Origin: an uncultured Lachnospiraceae bacterium | GTDB lineage: Bacteria > Bacillota > Clostridia > Lachnospirales > Lachnospiraceae | NCBI GenBank assembly: GCA_934351925.1 | Contig: CAKRJT010000003.1 | Span: 62,001-126,000, forward strand | Length of the DNA stretch: 64,000 nt | Reading direction: 5' to 3' | In this document: positions 8,284 to 17,528 of the stretch, piece after piece | Layout: every line of letters begins with the position of its first letter | Numbering within the stretch: position 1 is the first letter of the stretch | Position numbers and translations under genes: made by a program | Notes under the pieces: model-generated | Seen by the model: only the letters and a program-made list of their open reading frames with translations | What the model was told of the DNA's origin: nothing | Databases searched by the model: none

Positions 8284-9039
8284 TTAGTCCTCCAGCGCAT
8301 AGGCAAGCATTGAGAGAAATGCCATTCCGGCTGTCTCGGTGCGGAGTATGCGTTTTCCGAGAGTGACCGTGTACATGCCAAGCTCCTTTGCCGCCTGTAT
8401 CTCGTCGTCCTCGAAGCCGCCCTCGGGTCCGATAAACACCGCCACGCGGCTGCCCGGCACTATCGAGCCGACAAGCCTTCTCGTCAGTGCCATACCGTTC
8501 TCGTTCTCATAAGGCACGAAGCAGATATCGCACATGGAAGCCTCCTTAAGTGCCGCTGCGTAGCTCATCACAGGTCTGACCTCAGGTATGAGTGATCGCT
8601 TGCTCTGCTTTGCCGCGCTCTCGCTTATGGAATTCCATCTTGGAAGCTTCGCAGCCGCCTTCTTCTCGTCAAGCTTAACCACCGAGCGCTTCATCGCAAC
8701 AGGGACAATCTGAGCCGCGCCGAGCTCGACAGCCTTCTGTATGATAAGCTCAAGCTTATCGCTCTTAGGAAGTCCCTGATAGATTATGACCTGACACGGC
8801 AGCTCCGTGTCAGCCACATCGGTATTTGTGATGTCAAACACCACCTCTTTTTCCGTGTAATCGGCAAGCCCGCACATAAAGTTTCCTGCGAGTTCTCCCG
8901 GCTGCGAACTGCGGACGCTTATCATAACCTCGTCACCGCACTTTAGGCGGATCACATTCCTTATATGATTGTAATCCGCCCCGCCAACGTATATTTTATT
9001 GTCCGTTATCTGATTTTCTTCAACAAAAAAATGATACAT
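8284..9039 (-). CDS. rsmE: 16S rRNA m3U1498 methyltransferase RsmE
   Basis: A 251-residue SPOUT-family methyltransferase of usual length. The N-terminal PUA-like domain (MYHFFVEENQI, HIRNVIRLKCGD) is followed by the knotted domain with KSDKLELIIQKAVELG, ERSVVKL-like SKR text, and the SAM-binding IGPEGGFEDDEI and LGKRILRTETA motifs. It methylates U1498 of 16S rRNA. prmA lies two bases upstream and the cysteine desulfurase four bases downstream, a tightly packed operon. Confidence 0.94.
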   Translation of the reverse strand: MYHFFVEENQITDNKIYVGGADYNHIRNVIRLKCGDEVMISVRSSQPGELAGNFMCGLADYTEKEVVFDITNTDVADTELPCQVIIYQGLPKSDKLELIIQKAVELGAAQIVPVAMKRSVVKLDEKKAAAKLPRWNSISESAAKQSKRSLIPEVRPVMSYAAALKEASMCDICFVPYENENGMALTRRLVGSIVPGSRVAVFIGPEGGFEDDEIQAAKELGMYTVTLGKRILRTETAGMAFLSMLAYALED

Positions 9040-9041
9040 GT

Positions 9042-9998
9042 CTATTTTCTAACCGCTGTAATTGATACCCAGTCGCCCTGATGTGAGACATCAACTATCT
9101 CGAACTCAGGATTTTCCATAATCGTGTTCTTTACAGCCTCTTCCTTCATGTCGATAATGCCCGATGTGATGAACACGCCGCCATGCTTGATGTGCTTTGC
9201 TATCTCCTTTGAGAGCGGCATAATGACATCTGCGAGGATATTCGCCGTCACCACGTCGTACTTCTCATAGCCGACCTCGTCCTGCACTGCCTTATCGTCT
9301 ATGATATTTCCCTGTATAACCTTGAATATCCCAGGGTCAAAGCCGTTAGACTCCATGTTCTCGGCGCTCGCCGTGATGGCGTTCTCGTCGAGGTCGGTTC
9401 CTATTATGCTTCTGGCGCCGAGCATCTTCGCTATGACCGCAAGGATACCGCTTCCCGTTCCTACATCGAGAAGGTCTGTCTCAGGTGTGACATACTTCTC
9501 AAGCTGCTTTATTACAAGCTGGGTGGTCTCATGCATGCCCGTGCCGAAAGCTGTGCCCGGGTCAATATTTACAACCATCCTGCCCTGCATATCGTCAGGC
9601 ACGGTCTCCCAGGTAGGCTTTATGACGATATCCTTGACCATGAACGGCTTGAAATATTCCTTCCAGTTGTTAACCCAGTCCTTGTCCTCGGTCTCGGATT
9701 CCTCTATCGTGCATGCGCCGACGTCGACGAAATCTTTGAGTTCCTCAAGCCCCTGTCTCACACTGTCCATAAGCTCGTCCGTGGCATCAGCTTCATCGAT
9801 ATAAAAGCTGACGTAGCCTATTCCCTCGTCAGGAGGGAGCTCAGGCAGAATGTCAATGAACATCGCCTTCGTGTCCTTGTCAGAAAGCTGTACATTGTCC
9901 TCAACCTGCACTCCGTCGATTCCAAGTTCGATTAACATACCGCTGACTAAATCCTCAGCCGCAGTCGTAGTCTTTATTCTGAATTTTTTCCACTTCAT
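9042..9998 (-). CDS. prmA: Ribosomal protein L11 methyltransferase PrmA
   Basis: A 318-residue protein with the N-terminal substrate domain (WKKFRIKTTTAAEDLVSGML) and a class I methyltransferase domain with DPGTAFGTGMHETT, LLDVGTGSGILAV and TANILADVI. It trimethylates lysines of ribosomal protein L11. It heads the unit prmA-rsmE-cysteine desulfurase-thiI. A GC-rich palindrome (GCCGCCG-CTTAT-CGGCGG) lies in its leader at about 10028-10046. Confidence 0.94.
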   Translation of the reverse strand: MKWKKFRIKTTTAAEDLVSGMLIELGIDGVQVEDNVQLSDKDTKAMFIDILPELPPDEGIGYVSFYIDEADATDELMDSVRQGLEELKDFVDVGACTIEESETEDKDWVNNWKEYFKPFMVKDIVIKPTWETVPDDMQGRMVVNIDPGTAFGTGMHETTQLVIKQLEKYVTPETDLLDVGTGSGILAVIAKMLGARSIIGTDLDENAITASAENMESNGFDPGIFKVIQGNIIDDKAVQDEVGYEKYDVVTANILADVIMPLSKEIAKHIKHGGVFITSGIIDMKEEAVKNTIMENPEFEIVDVSHQGDWVSITAVRK

Positions 9999-10064
9999 AT
10001 TCCGGTATACTCCTCCATGTCACACTCATGCCTATCCGCCGATAAGCGGCGGCATATTTTCACA

Positions 10065-11462
10065 CTAACCGATAAGGAATGCCTTATATCCGAGCATTGT
10101 CTCATACACGTCTGCCTTACTTACAATCTCCCATGGAGCGTGCATTGAGAGTACAGGTATACCAGAATCGACAACCTCCATGCCGTACTGTGCAAGAATG
10201 TAAGCGATTGTTCCGCCGCCGCCGACATCTACCTTGCCAAGCTCGGCTGACTGGTAGTTTACTCCATGCTTTTCAAGCATGCTTCTGAGCTCACCTAAAA
10301 ATTCCGCATTACAGTCATTGCTTCCAGACTTTCCTCTTGAACCGGTGAACTTATTAAATACCATTCCCCTTCCAAGAAATGCTGCGTTCTTCTTCTCAAA
10401 TGCTGCTGCATAAAGCGGGTCAAATGCCGCACTTACGTCCGATGAGAGCATCTTAGAATTGGTGAGTGCTCTTCTGAGCTTAATTTCAGAGTAATCACCG
10501 AGGCAGTTTAACACCTCCGCAACCATATTCTCGAAAAACTTTGAGTGCATGCCTGTAGCGCCGACGCTTCCGATTTCCTCCTTGTCAACTAAAAGGCATA
10601 CGCTTGTCTTTTCAACGTCCTTAACATCGAGCATTGCGATGAGTGAGGTGTAAGCGCACACTCTGTCGTCATGTCCGTAGCCCATGATCATGCTTCTGTC
10701 CATGCCGTAGTCCCTCGCAGGTCCGGCTGGAACAACCTCAAGCTCTGCGCTGAAGAAGTCCTCCTCCTCGATGCCGTACTTCTCCTTGAAGAGACGAAGC
10801 ATTGCAGTCTTAACACTTGCCTTAGCGTCCTTGTCATCCTGCTTGCCATCCTCCTTCTCAGGAATGCTTCCGATAAGGATATCAAGATTCTCACCCTCAA
10901 CCACCTTGGCACCCTTCTTCTCCATCTGCTCTGCCGCAAGGTGAATGAGAAGGTCAGTAACTCCGAGAACAGGATCATCCTTGTCCTCACCTACTACCAC
11001 GTTCACTTTAGTTCCGTCCTTTAACACTACAACGCCGTGCATTGCGAGCGGAAGTGCAACCCACTGATATTTCTTAATTCCGCCGTAGTAATGTGTATCA
11101 AGAAGAGCCATGTCTGAGTCTTCATATAATGGGTTCTGCTTAACATCTATTCTCGGGGAGTCTATATGTGCTCCGAGAATTTTCATACCGTTCTCAAGAG
11201 GCTCCTTTCCGATATTGAAGAGTGCAAGTGTCTTACCCATATGGCATGCATACACCTTGTCACCTGTCTTTAACTTTCCGTTCCCGGCTACAACCTGCTT
11301 CAAATCCCTGTAGCCTGCACTCTCAGCAATCCTTATAGCCTCTGCGGCACATTCTCTCTCTGTCTTGCAGTCAGAGATGTACTTCTTGTAGTCCTCGCAA
11401 AACTTAAATATCATTTCCTTCTTGGCTGTATCTGAGACAGTCCATACGTTCTTTCTCTCCAT
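10065..11462 (-). CDS. M18 family aminopeptidase
   Basis: A 465-residue zinc aminopeptidase of the M18 family (aspartyl/leucyl aminopeptidase 1 type). Metal-binding motifs visible in order are LGAHIDSPRIDVK, DKEEIGSVGATG, the GHDDRVCAYTSL block and SMHAPWEIVSKADVYE near the end. These enzymes release N-terminal residues from peptides in the cytoplasm as dodecamers. Length and motifs are normal for the family. The gene follows scpB by 49 bases on the same strand; a functional link with scpAB is not known. Confidence 0.9.
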   Translation of the reverse strand: MERKNVWTVSDTAKKEMIFKFCEDYKKYISDCKTERECAAEAIRIAESAGYRDLKQVVAGNGKLKTGDKVYACHMGKTLALFNIGKEPLENGMKILGAHIDSPRIDVKQNPLYEDSDMALLDTHYYGGIKKYQWVALPLAMHGVVVLKDGTKVNVVVGEDKDDPVLGVTDLLIHLAAEQMEKKGAKVVEGENLDILIGSIPEKEDGKQDDKDAKASVKTAMLRLFKEKYGIEEEDFFSAELEVVPAGPARDYGMDRSMIMGYGHDDRVCAYTSLIAMLDVKDVEKTSVCLLVDKEEIGSVGATGMHSKFFENMVAEVLNCLGDYSEIKLRRALTNSKMLSSDVSAAFDPLYAAAFEKKNAAFLGRGMVFNKFTGSRGKSGSNDCNAEFLGELRSMLEKHGVNYQSAELGKVDVGGGGTIAYILAQYGMEVVDSGIPVLSMHAPWEIVSKADVYETMLGYKAFLIG

Positions 11463-11511
11463 GTTGTACTCCTTTTTGATTATATGTTAAATATTTTATA
11501 TATTTTTACCG

Positions 11512-12066
11512 TTATTCGGTCTCAGTCTCGGCTTCCTCCCTGAAAAGTTCAACCTTATCCGGGCTGATAACCGGAAGCTCATCAACATTTCTCACGCCAA
11601 AGCTTCTAAGAAACGCCTCCGTGGTTCCAAACAATATAGGACGTCCCGGAGCATCGAGCCTTCCGACCTCATCGACGAGCCCATACTCCACAAGCTTGTT
11701 TACGGCATGGCCACAGCTTACACCTCTTATGCCCTCTATCTCCTGCTTGGTGATTGGCTGCTTGTACGCGATAATCGAGAGCGTCTCTAAGAGTACATCA
11801 GTGAGCACCTGTTTTTTCGGCTGTGATGCCACCTTGATTATGTTCTCGTAGGTGTCAGTTTTGGTGCACAGTTGAAAGCAGTCACCAAGCTCTATAATCT
11901 TTATTCCTCTGTCCTCCGCCTCATAGCGGTCCATCATGTTATGTATAAGCTTAATTGTCGTCGGCACATCCTGTCCAATAGCCCCGGCAAGCTTCGATAC
12001 CTCAACCGAGTCGCCCATGGTAAAGAGTACCGCCTCAATAACTGCATACATCTTATCTATACTCAT
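11512..12066 (-). CDS. scpB: Segregation and condensation protein B
   Basis: A 184-residue protein made of two winged-helix domains: IEAVLFTMGDSVEVSKLA at the N-terminus and ETLSIIAYKQPITKQEIEGIRG in the middle, the family signature, ending with FLRSFGVRNVDELP. ScpB binds the ScpA kleisin and, with SMC, forms the bacterial condensin. The start ATG overlaps the scpA stop (ATGA), so the two are translationally coupled. The acidic C-terminal tail is ordinary. Confidence 0.95.
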   Translation of the reverse strand: MSIDKMYAVIEAVLFTMGDSVEVSKLAGAIGQDVPTTIKLIHNMMDRYEAEDRGIKIIELGDCFQLCTKTDTYENIIKVASQPKKQVLTDVLLETLSIIAYKQPITKQEIEGIRGVSCGHAVNKLVEYGLVDEVGRLDAPGRPILFGTTEAFLRSFGVRNVDELPVISPDKVELFREEAETETE

Positions 12067-12854
12067 ATCTGTGCGTTTTCCTCCCCGGCAGCCAAAGTCT
12101 CATCAAAATCCGTACTTATGACCGTTATGTCGATATCATCCGTGCGGCTCTCCTGAGTGACTGTAATGTTACCCATCTTGATAAGCTCAAGAATGGCAAG
12201 AAATGTCACGATAGTCTGCACCCTGCTGTGAGATGTCATTAGGAGCTCCCTGAATGAAAAATGTTTGTGTATCATTATAAAATCACGCACATACAGCATC
12301 TTTTCCTCAAGGCTTACCTCCTCCTTCTCGATTTTTCCGAACTTGCTTCTGATAGGGTCAACCCTGTTCTCCTGACGTTTCATGATATCATCGAATATTG
12401 CCCGCAGCTTTGCAAGGTTCATATCCCCGACGAGCTCCTCAAGGTTAACCGGCTGTCTGTAATCGGCTACCTCTTTAGGAATAGTGGGCGCCTTGAACAT
12501 CGACCTGTCGGCATCCATATACATGTCCTTGAGTTCGTAAGACATGTACTTGTACATCTTGTACTCGAGAAGCTTCTCCACAAGCTCGGCTCTCGGATCC
12601 TGCTCCTCGCCCTCCTCGTTCACCTCTTTCGGCAGAAGCATTCTCGACTTGATGTCAAGAAGCGTCGCCGCCATGACAAGGAATTCACTTACGACATTCA
12701 GGTCTTTTTTTTCCATGCCGTTGACATATTCCATATACTGTTCCGTGATAAGCACAATAGGAATATCATATATATTAACTTTATTCTTATCGATAAGGTG
12801 CAAAAGAAGGTCAAGCGGACCCTCGAACACCTCAAGCTTTACCGGAATAGCCAT
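12063..12854 (-). CDS. scpA: Segregation and condensation protein A (kleisin)
   Basis: A 263-residue kleisin: N-terminal VKLEVFEGPLDLLLHLI and YDIPIVLITEQYMEYV, the middle LLPKEV region, and a C-terminal winged helix (TIVTFLAILELIKMGNITV). It bridges the SMC heads and recruits ScpB. The C-terminus runs slightly longer than usual (DIDITVISTDFDETLAAG). Transcribed from the promoter at 12928-12956 together with scpB. Confidence 0.95.
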   Translation of the reverse strand: MAIPVKLEVFEGPLDLLLHLIDKNKVNIYDIPIVLITEQYMEYVNGMEKKDLNVVSEFLVMAATLLDIKSRMLLPKEVNEEGEEQDPRAELVEKLLEYKMYKYMSYELKDMYMDADRSMFKAPTIPKEVADYRQPVNLEELVGDMNLAKLRAIFDDIMKRQENRVDPIRSKFGKIEKEEVSLEEKMLYVRDFIMIHKHFSFRELLMTSHSRVQTIVTFLAILELIKMGNITVTQESRTDDIDITVISTDFDETLAAGEENAQI

Positions 12855-12927
12855 CTGTCTCCTACCTTCTGTCAGCGCTTTGGCACTGCCGCCGTCATTT
12901 TCCCGGCACAGCTACCCACATTATTTA

Positions 12928-12956
12928 ATCATACCGCAAAAAGCCCTCAATGACAA
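12928..12956 (-). promoter_or_regulatory. Promoter of scpAB
   Basis: On the minus strand TTGTCA (12956-12951) and TATGAT (12933-12928) with 17 bases between them, about 70 bases before scpA. Confidence 0.6.
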
Positions 12957-12993
12957 GTAGCAAATTCACCTGATGCCAATTCAGCCATTCATG

Positions 12994-13791
12994 TCATTTT
13001 CTGTGCAGCACCGCCGTCACAAGCTCCGGCGGATTATTGATTCTCACATTGATTGTGTGGGTTCCAAGCCCTCTTCCGAGCAGCATCACGCTGTCCTTCT
13101 CCTTAAATTCGCCCGCATCATAGTGTGGAAACAATCTGTAGTCCGGGTTTAACACTCCGCCGGCAAGCGGCAGCCTTATTATCCCGCCGTGGACATGTCC
13201 CGAGAACACAAGGTCAGCTCCCCAGGCAGCATACTGTTTAAAGTACATCGGATTGTGCGCTATCAGTATCCCGAATTCGTCCCCCTTCTCACCGATAAGC
13301 CCGGATATATAGCTTTCCTGCATCTGCGGTCTGTTTCTGATGAGAAAGAACTCCTTGTCTATCTCCAGTCCGTATATTCGTATAATTTCTCCGTTCTTTT
13401 TATAATTGATGTGTTCGTTATTTAAAATATGAACCCCCGCTCTCCTTAGCGCCGCAATAAGCCGGTCATACCTGTCGCCGTATTTTTCCGTGTATATTCT
13501 CACCTTGGTCTCATGATTTCCATTAGCAAAGAACACGGGATACCTGTCCGCAAGCCTCTTTAAAAGTGCCACAACCTCGTCCGAGCCGTCAGAATGTTTT
13601 CTCGTCAGCAGATCCCCCGCCACAATGACAAGCTCAGGCTCCTGCTCCACAATTATCTCATACAGCCTGTCAAGCGATATTCCGTACACGTTGTCATGCA
13701 GGTCACTCAACATAACAAGTTTCACTCCATCAAAACTTCCCGGCAGCTTCTCCGAATACACCTCGTAAACCGAATTAACTATTTTCTTCAT
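12994..13791 (-). CDS. Calcineurin-like metallophosphoesterase (YkuE-like)
   Basis: A 265-residue phosphoesterase with all dimetal-site motifs: LSDLHDN, IVAGDLL, FANGNHETK and the C-terminal FSGHVHGG. The pattern and size fit the YkuE/YaeI group of metallophosphoesterases. No signal peptide or membrane segment is visible, though the N-terminal 20 residues are mildly hydrophobic. The substrate cannot be told from sequence. The gene is divergent from the BrkB-type gene at 13890. Confidence 0.85.
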   Translation of the reverse strand: MKKIVNSVYEVYSEKLPGSFDGVKLVMLSDLHDNVYGISLDRLYEIIVEQEPELVIVAGDLLTRKHSDGSDEVVALLKRLADRYPVFFANGNHETKVRIYTEKYGDRYDRLIAALRRAGVHILNNEHINYKKNGEIIRIYGLEIDKEFFLIRNRPQMQESYISGLIGEKGDEFGILIAHNPMYFKQYAAWGADLVFSGHVHGGIIRLPLAGGVLNPDYRLFPHYDAGEFKEKDSVMLLGRGLGTHTINVRINNPPELVTAVLHRK

Positions 13792-13824
13792 CTATCATTC
13801 ACTTTCTGATTTGTTTAATTTTTA

Positions 13825-13853
13825 TTGTCAATTTGCCCCCGTTCGCATATACT
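13825..13853 (+). promoter_or_regulatory. Promoter of the BrkB-type gene
   Basis: TTGTCA (13825-13830) and TATACT (13848-13853), 17 bases apart. The predicted transcript start near 13860 rules out the TTG at 13833 as translation start. Confidence 0.6.
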
Positions 13854-13889
13854 ATATACAGAATGTTTTTAGCAAAGGAAACGAATCTT

Positions 13890-14708
13890 ATGATGAAACT
13901 GATTTTAATGATAGCAGAAATCGTTCAAAAAGTGAAGAAGGACAAGGTAAATATGTACTCTGCCCAGTCATCATTTTTTATTATAGTGAGCTTTTTCCCT
14001 TTCATAATGCTGCTTTTGTGTATACTCAATTACACCAACATTACCGAGAGCTACCTGCTCACGCTGGTCTATGAGCTGCTCCCGGTCAAGACCCAGCCGC
14101 TTATAATCTCGATAATCAACGAGATATACCACAGTTCCTCCTTCACCCTCCTGTCCGTGACTGCCGTGTCCGCGATATGGGCTGCCGGGAAGGGCTTTGT
14201 CTCAATAATTCAGGGACTCAACGATGTCTATGACACCGGCGGCGAATCCCGTAACTACTTTATACTGCGTTTCCACGCGATGCTCTATACGATAGCACTC
14301 ATCGTGATTATCATATTCTCGCTGGTGCTCATGGTATTCGGAAACCGCCTGTTAGACCTGATTAACACTCACTGGCCGTTTGTCGGCTCGGCAATACAGT
14401 TTGCACTGAAGTTTAGATTTTTAATATTCATCGGCGTACTGACGCTCTTTTCGCTTATTCTCTATATCGTCGTGCCTAACCGCAAATCGAAGATAAAATA
14501 CGAGCTCCCGGGAGCAGCTTTCACCGCCCTCGGCTGGAGCATCTTCTCATATGTATTCTCCATATATGTCGATATGTCGACAGGCTTTGCGATTACATAC
14601 GGAAGCCTCGCAACGCTCGTATTCATAATGCTGTGGCTGTATGCGTGCATGAACGTGCTCTTTATCGGAGCCGAGATAAATGCACACTTCCAGAATATCA
14701 GAGCCTAG
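13890..14708 (+). CDS. YihY/BrkB family inner membrane protein
   Basis: About 272 residues with six predicted membrane segments and the family motifs SSFFIIVSFFPFIML, SAIWAAGKGFVSIIQGLNDVY and the C-terminal ITYGSLATLVFIMLWLYACMNVLFIGAEI. This is the YihY/BrkB family, once called ribonuclease BN by mistake; its role is unknown. The ATG at 13890 is preceded by AAAGGAAA; the upstream promoter places the transcript start near 13860, which excludes the longer reading. The gene is followed by a short stem-loop. Confidence 0.88.
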   Translation: MMKLILMIAEIVQKVKKDKVNMYSAQSSFFIIVSFFPFIMLLLCILNYTNITESYLLTLVYELLPVKTQPLIISIINEIYHSSSFTLLSVTAVSAIWAAGKGFVSIIQGLNDVYDTGGESRNYFILRFHAMLYTIALIVIIIFSLVLMVFGNRLLDLINTHWPFVGSAIQFALKFRFLIFIGVLTLFSLILYIVVPNRKSKIKYELPGAAFTALGWSIFSYVFSIYVDMSTGFAITYGSLATLVFIMLWLYACMNVLFIGAEINAHFQNIRA

Positions 14709-14711
14709 TGA

Positions 14712-14737
14712 GAAAACACGTAAAAAGCACGTTTTTC
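14712..14737. terminator. Terminator hairpin after the BrkB-type gene
   Basis: Stem GAAAACACGT facing ACGTTTTTC, between two converging genes. Twenty bases of it (GAAAAACGTGCTTTTTACGT on the minus strand) recur exactly at 18526-18545, so it belongs to a repeated terminator-like element. Confidence 0.6.
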
Positions 14738-14746
14738 ATTACTATC

Positions 14747-17128
14747 TCAGTATATATTCACGATATCTATATCATTGTAGAAGAACTCGAGAATATCATC
14801 GTAGTGCATGCCTCTTTTCACCATTGCGGACACCGCATTCTGGCTCATTCCTATTCCATGCCCGTAGCCGCCTCCCGTGATGCGATAACCCGTAACAGTT
14901 CCTTCCTCGTACAGCTCCTCTATGTATATGTACGCACTCGGAAGAAAATCGAAGGTAGTCTCTGTCTGCATGTGCGTCAATATCTTATTCTCCCCCGGTC
15001 CTAGAATATATCTTATATTGAGTTCCCCGCTGACCATGGCATCGCCCTGCGTGCCGTGTATGATTATTCTGCGTACCGCGCCTGACGTGGTTCTCTCAGC
15101 CGTCTCAAACGACAACAGCCCACCTATGTACGGCGTGTCAACGGGCACATACTCCCCGTCCTGATTTTTCATAAGGATATTCGACGGATCGGACGCATGC
15201 CGAAGCCCGAGGTATTCATTAATTCTGCTCTCCAGATAAGTCCGGTCAAGCTCAACGCTCCATCTGTAGAACGGAAACTCATAGTCATAGTCGTTCTCAT
15301 TCGTGCTGCAGATAAAATTTCTGAATGTCTCATCATCCGACAGATTCTTCTCCTCACCAGCAGCATTGACCGTCTTTTCCCGATATATTCCGCCCTTCTC
15401 TCCTCCCCAGAGTGACAAGTCGGACATATAGCCGCACGAGGTGGAATAGTAGTACGCTGCCACAACATCACCGCCACTTCTCATAACCTGACCATAGGTC
15501 TCCTTTACAGCCTGTGTGGAGTCCGGCTGTTCCTTGATGTTGTTGTACACCTGATAGCCCACACTGTCGTCAACATGGGCTCCGTAAGCCCTGTAAGAAT
15601 TATTCATTATATGCCTGTACGCATAGCTTCTCGCGCATACAGCCTGAACCTTCAGTGCCTCCACGCCGAAGCCCACCGGCATCTCGCTCGGCACCACATG
15701 ATAGAGATACTCCTCGAGCGGAAGCTCATTGATTATGACAACTCCGTTGTCCTGCGAGGCTATCTCGAGCGTGCCGGAATAATATGGATTTCCGTAGGAG
15801 CGTTCAACGCTCAAAATCGTGACCGTGCCGTTAAGTCCCTGAGGTGTTATAGTTATTCTTCCCTCCGACATATATTTACTGTCCGGATATATGTCTATCA
15901 TTTCTCCACCCTCAACCTTTATCGTCTCATCGCCCTTTTGTATCGTAAATCCCGACTCAGACGAGAGCGTGACCCTGTCGTGTATAATTGAGCCAAAACC
16001 CGTATTCATTATAAGCACTCTTATATTTTCCGCGCGAAGCTCCTTTTTGAGAACCGCGGCGCACACCTTGCCGTCAGCCACGACGAAGTCTGCGAGCTCA
16101 TAACCGACGAGAATATCATTTATTCCCTTCTCCTCGAGCACACCGTAATTCTTGTAGACACGGAAGCTCTCCGCGATTTCAACGCTGCCGTAGCCTTCAA
16201 GCTCGACCGCCGTGTTGCTGATTCTGAGCACTTTTCCGCTTATCGTGTCATTCTTTATCGTGAGCTGTCTGACCTTTCCGGACTCAAGACCTATGTCCGC
16301 TATGGTGTTTTCGAAGCTCTTTTCAAGCCCTGATATCTCAAACTGTCTGTATACTCCCGATATGTATGCCTCCATGCTGCTGTCCTTGGCGCTGCACAGC
16401 CATACATTGTTGTATGTAACCGCCTCGTCCACAACGGCGAGCACCGACACTATATTGCTGCCTCTCGCATACACGCATATTCGCATGTCCGAGTATGCGT
16501 CCATCGACAAGCCTTCAAAGTTAAAGGTTCCCTCCTCGGCGACACAGTTCCATGCTCCGAACTGCCTTATCTGCTTAGCCGACATGTTGGCAGGGGTTCC
16601 GATTATCGTGAGCTCGCGTCTTATCACTCCGCCCGCGTTGCCGTTTAAAAGCACCATATAGTCATATATCTTGTCAAAAGCAGCCTTCTTTACCTTCTTG
16701 TCCGCCCTCGCCCTCTTTACATCGACATCGGTGTGCTCAACTATATCCTGCACATCCCTGCCGCTGTTTACAAGGAAATCGCGAAGCTGCCCGTAGGTCA
16801 GCGCCGAGCAGGCATATTCAGGCTGTGCATACCCATCACTGTCCCACACTATGCTGCCCGAACCATTAAGTTCATCCATATATTTTACATACCACTCCGT
16901 CACATTCTGTCCTGTCCCTGCCTCTATATCCCTGTCAAGGAGCACCAACATCCGCGACGCGAGCGCCCTGCTTATATACTTATCGTTTTCAGCATTGCAC
17001 GACCTGAGTACAATGATAACGCCCACAATAAGCGCTGCCAGCACTGCCACGGCCAGCACTGCTGCCACCTGCCTTCCTCCCCTATGTCCACCTCTTCGTC
17101 TAACCGCATATTCCATAAAAAACCCCAT
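14747..17128 (-). CDS. SpoIID/LytB domain protein, membrane-anchored
   Basis: About 793 residues. One membrane segment near the N-terminus (VAAVLAVAVLAALIVGVIIV) after a basic stretch indicates an extracytoplasmic protein. A long region follows with no family I recognise, then a SpoIID domain in the last 350 residues (PLEEYLYHVVPSEMP, LKVQAVCARSYA, and GGGYGHGIGMSQNAVSAM at the C-terminus). SpoIID domains bind or cleave denuded peptidoglycan glycans. It is more than twice the length of SpoIID, so it is better called a SpoIID/LytB-type surface protein than spoIID itself. The exact start is unsure: ATG at 17128 or 17116. Confidence 0.82.
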   Translation of the reverse strand: MGFFMEYAVRRRGGHRGGRQVAAVLAVAVLAALIVGVIIVLRSCNAENDKYISRALASRMLVLLDRDIEAGTGQNVTEWYVKYMDELNGSGSIVWDSDGYAQPEYACSALTYGQLRDFLVNSGRDVQDIVEHTDVDVKRARADKKVKKAAFDKIYDYMVLLNGNAGGVIRRELTIIGTPANMSAKQIRQFGAWNCVAEEGTFNFEGLSMDAYSDMRICVYARGSNIVSVLAVVDEAVTYNNVWLCSAKDSSMEAYISGVYRQFEISGLEKSFENTIADIGLESGKVRQLTIKNDTISGKVLRISNTAVELEGYGSVEIAESFRVYKNYGVLEEKGINDILVGYELADFVVADGKVCAAVLKKELRAENIRVLIMNTGFGSIIHDRVTLSSESGFTIQKGDETIKVEGGEMIDIYPDSKYMSEGRITITPQGLNGTVTILSVERSYGNPYYSGTLEIASQDNGVVIINELPLEEYLYHVVPSEMPVGFGVEALKVQAVCARSYAYRHIMNNSYRAYGAHVDDSVGYQVYNNIKEQPDSTQAVKETYGQVMRSGGDVVAAYYYSTSCGYMSDLSLWGGEKGGIYREKTVNAAGEEKNLSDDETFRNFICSTNENDYDYEFPFYRWSVELDRTYLESRINEYLGLRHASDPSNILMKNQDGEYVPVDTPYIGGLLSFETAERTTSGAVRRIIIHGTQGDAMVSGELNIRYILGPGENKILTHMQTETTFDFLPSAYIYIEELYEEGTVTGYRITGGGYGHGIGMSQNAVSAMVKRGMHYDDILEFFYNDIDIVNIY

Positions 17129-17193
17129 TTCTCCGCCGGACGGCGGCACAGCATGCCCTCATCTGCCTGCTCTATTGTATTATCCCAGACGCA

Positions 17194-17221
17194 AAAGTAG
17201 ACCCCTTTCGGAGTCTACTTT
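17194..17221 (-). terminator. Terminator of the 6S RNA gene
   Basis: On the minus strand, AAAGTAGACTCC-GAAA-GGGGTCTACTTTT forms a ten-pair stem ending in a T run, 17 bases beyond the closing stem of the 6S RNA. Confidence 0.7.
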
Positions 17222-17237
17222 ATTGAAAATTAATAAG

Positions 17238-17432
17238 TTCTCATTCTAATCCCAAAATGCCGTTTCCTACAGTTTTGACGCCCTAGCTCAAGCTAGGTGG
17301 GCGACCTCACATAAGCTTCAGCCATCCACTGCAAAGGAGGCTCGACATCCGCTTATAAATATTGGAATCCCATGAACGTAAATGTAGGTTCAAAAAAGTA
17401 AGATTGTCGTACACCCCAGGATTCAAACCTAT
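17238..17432 (-). ncRNA. ssrS: 6S RNA
   Basis: The region without an open frame has the architecture of 6S RNA. The 5' part GAATCCTGGGGTGTACGAC pairs with the 3' part GGCATTTTGGGATT as the closing stem, and resembles the ends of E. coli 6S (CUGAGAUGUUCGC and CGGCAUCUCGGAGAUU). Before the 3' stem there is an apical hairpin CACCTAGC-TTGA-GCTAGG like that of E. coli (CACCUUGAACCAAGGG). The whole is about 195 bases, the usual size. 6S RNA mimics an open promoter and binds the vegetative RNA polymerase holoenzyme. Its own promoter (17469-17497) and terminator (17194-17221) flank it; the mature 5' end may be trimmed from a start near 17462. Confidence 0.85.
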
Positions 17433-17468
17433 TAATCATCTGTTAATATTATATCTTCAACTGACCAA

Positions 17469-17497
17469 AGTATACCACATTGTACCCTGTTTAGCAA
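17469..17497 (-). promoter_or_regulatory. Promoter of the 6S RNA gene
   Basis: On the minus strand TTGCTA (17497-17492) and TATACT (17474-17469), 17 bases apart, about 37 bases upstream of the first conserved base of the 6S RNA. Confidence 0.65.
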
Positions 17498-17528
17498 GGA
17501 ATTTTTGCAGTGTAAAATTTCAAAAAAG

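Noticed and set aside
13833..13889. Longer reading of the BrkB-type gene from a TTG at 13833
   Set aside because: The promoter at 13825-13853 overlaps this stretch, so it would not be transcribed.
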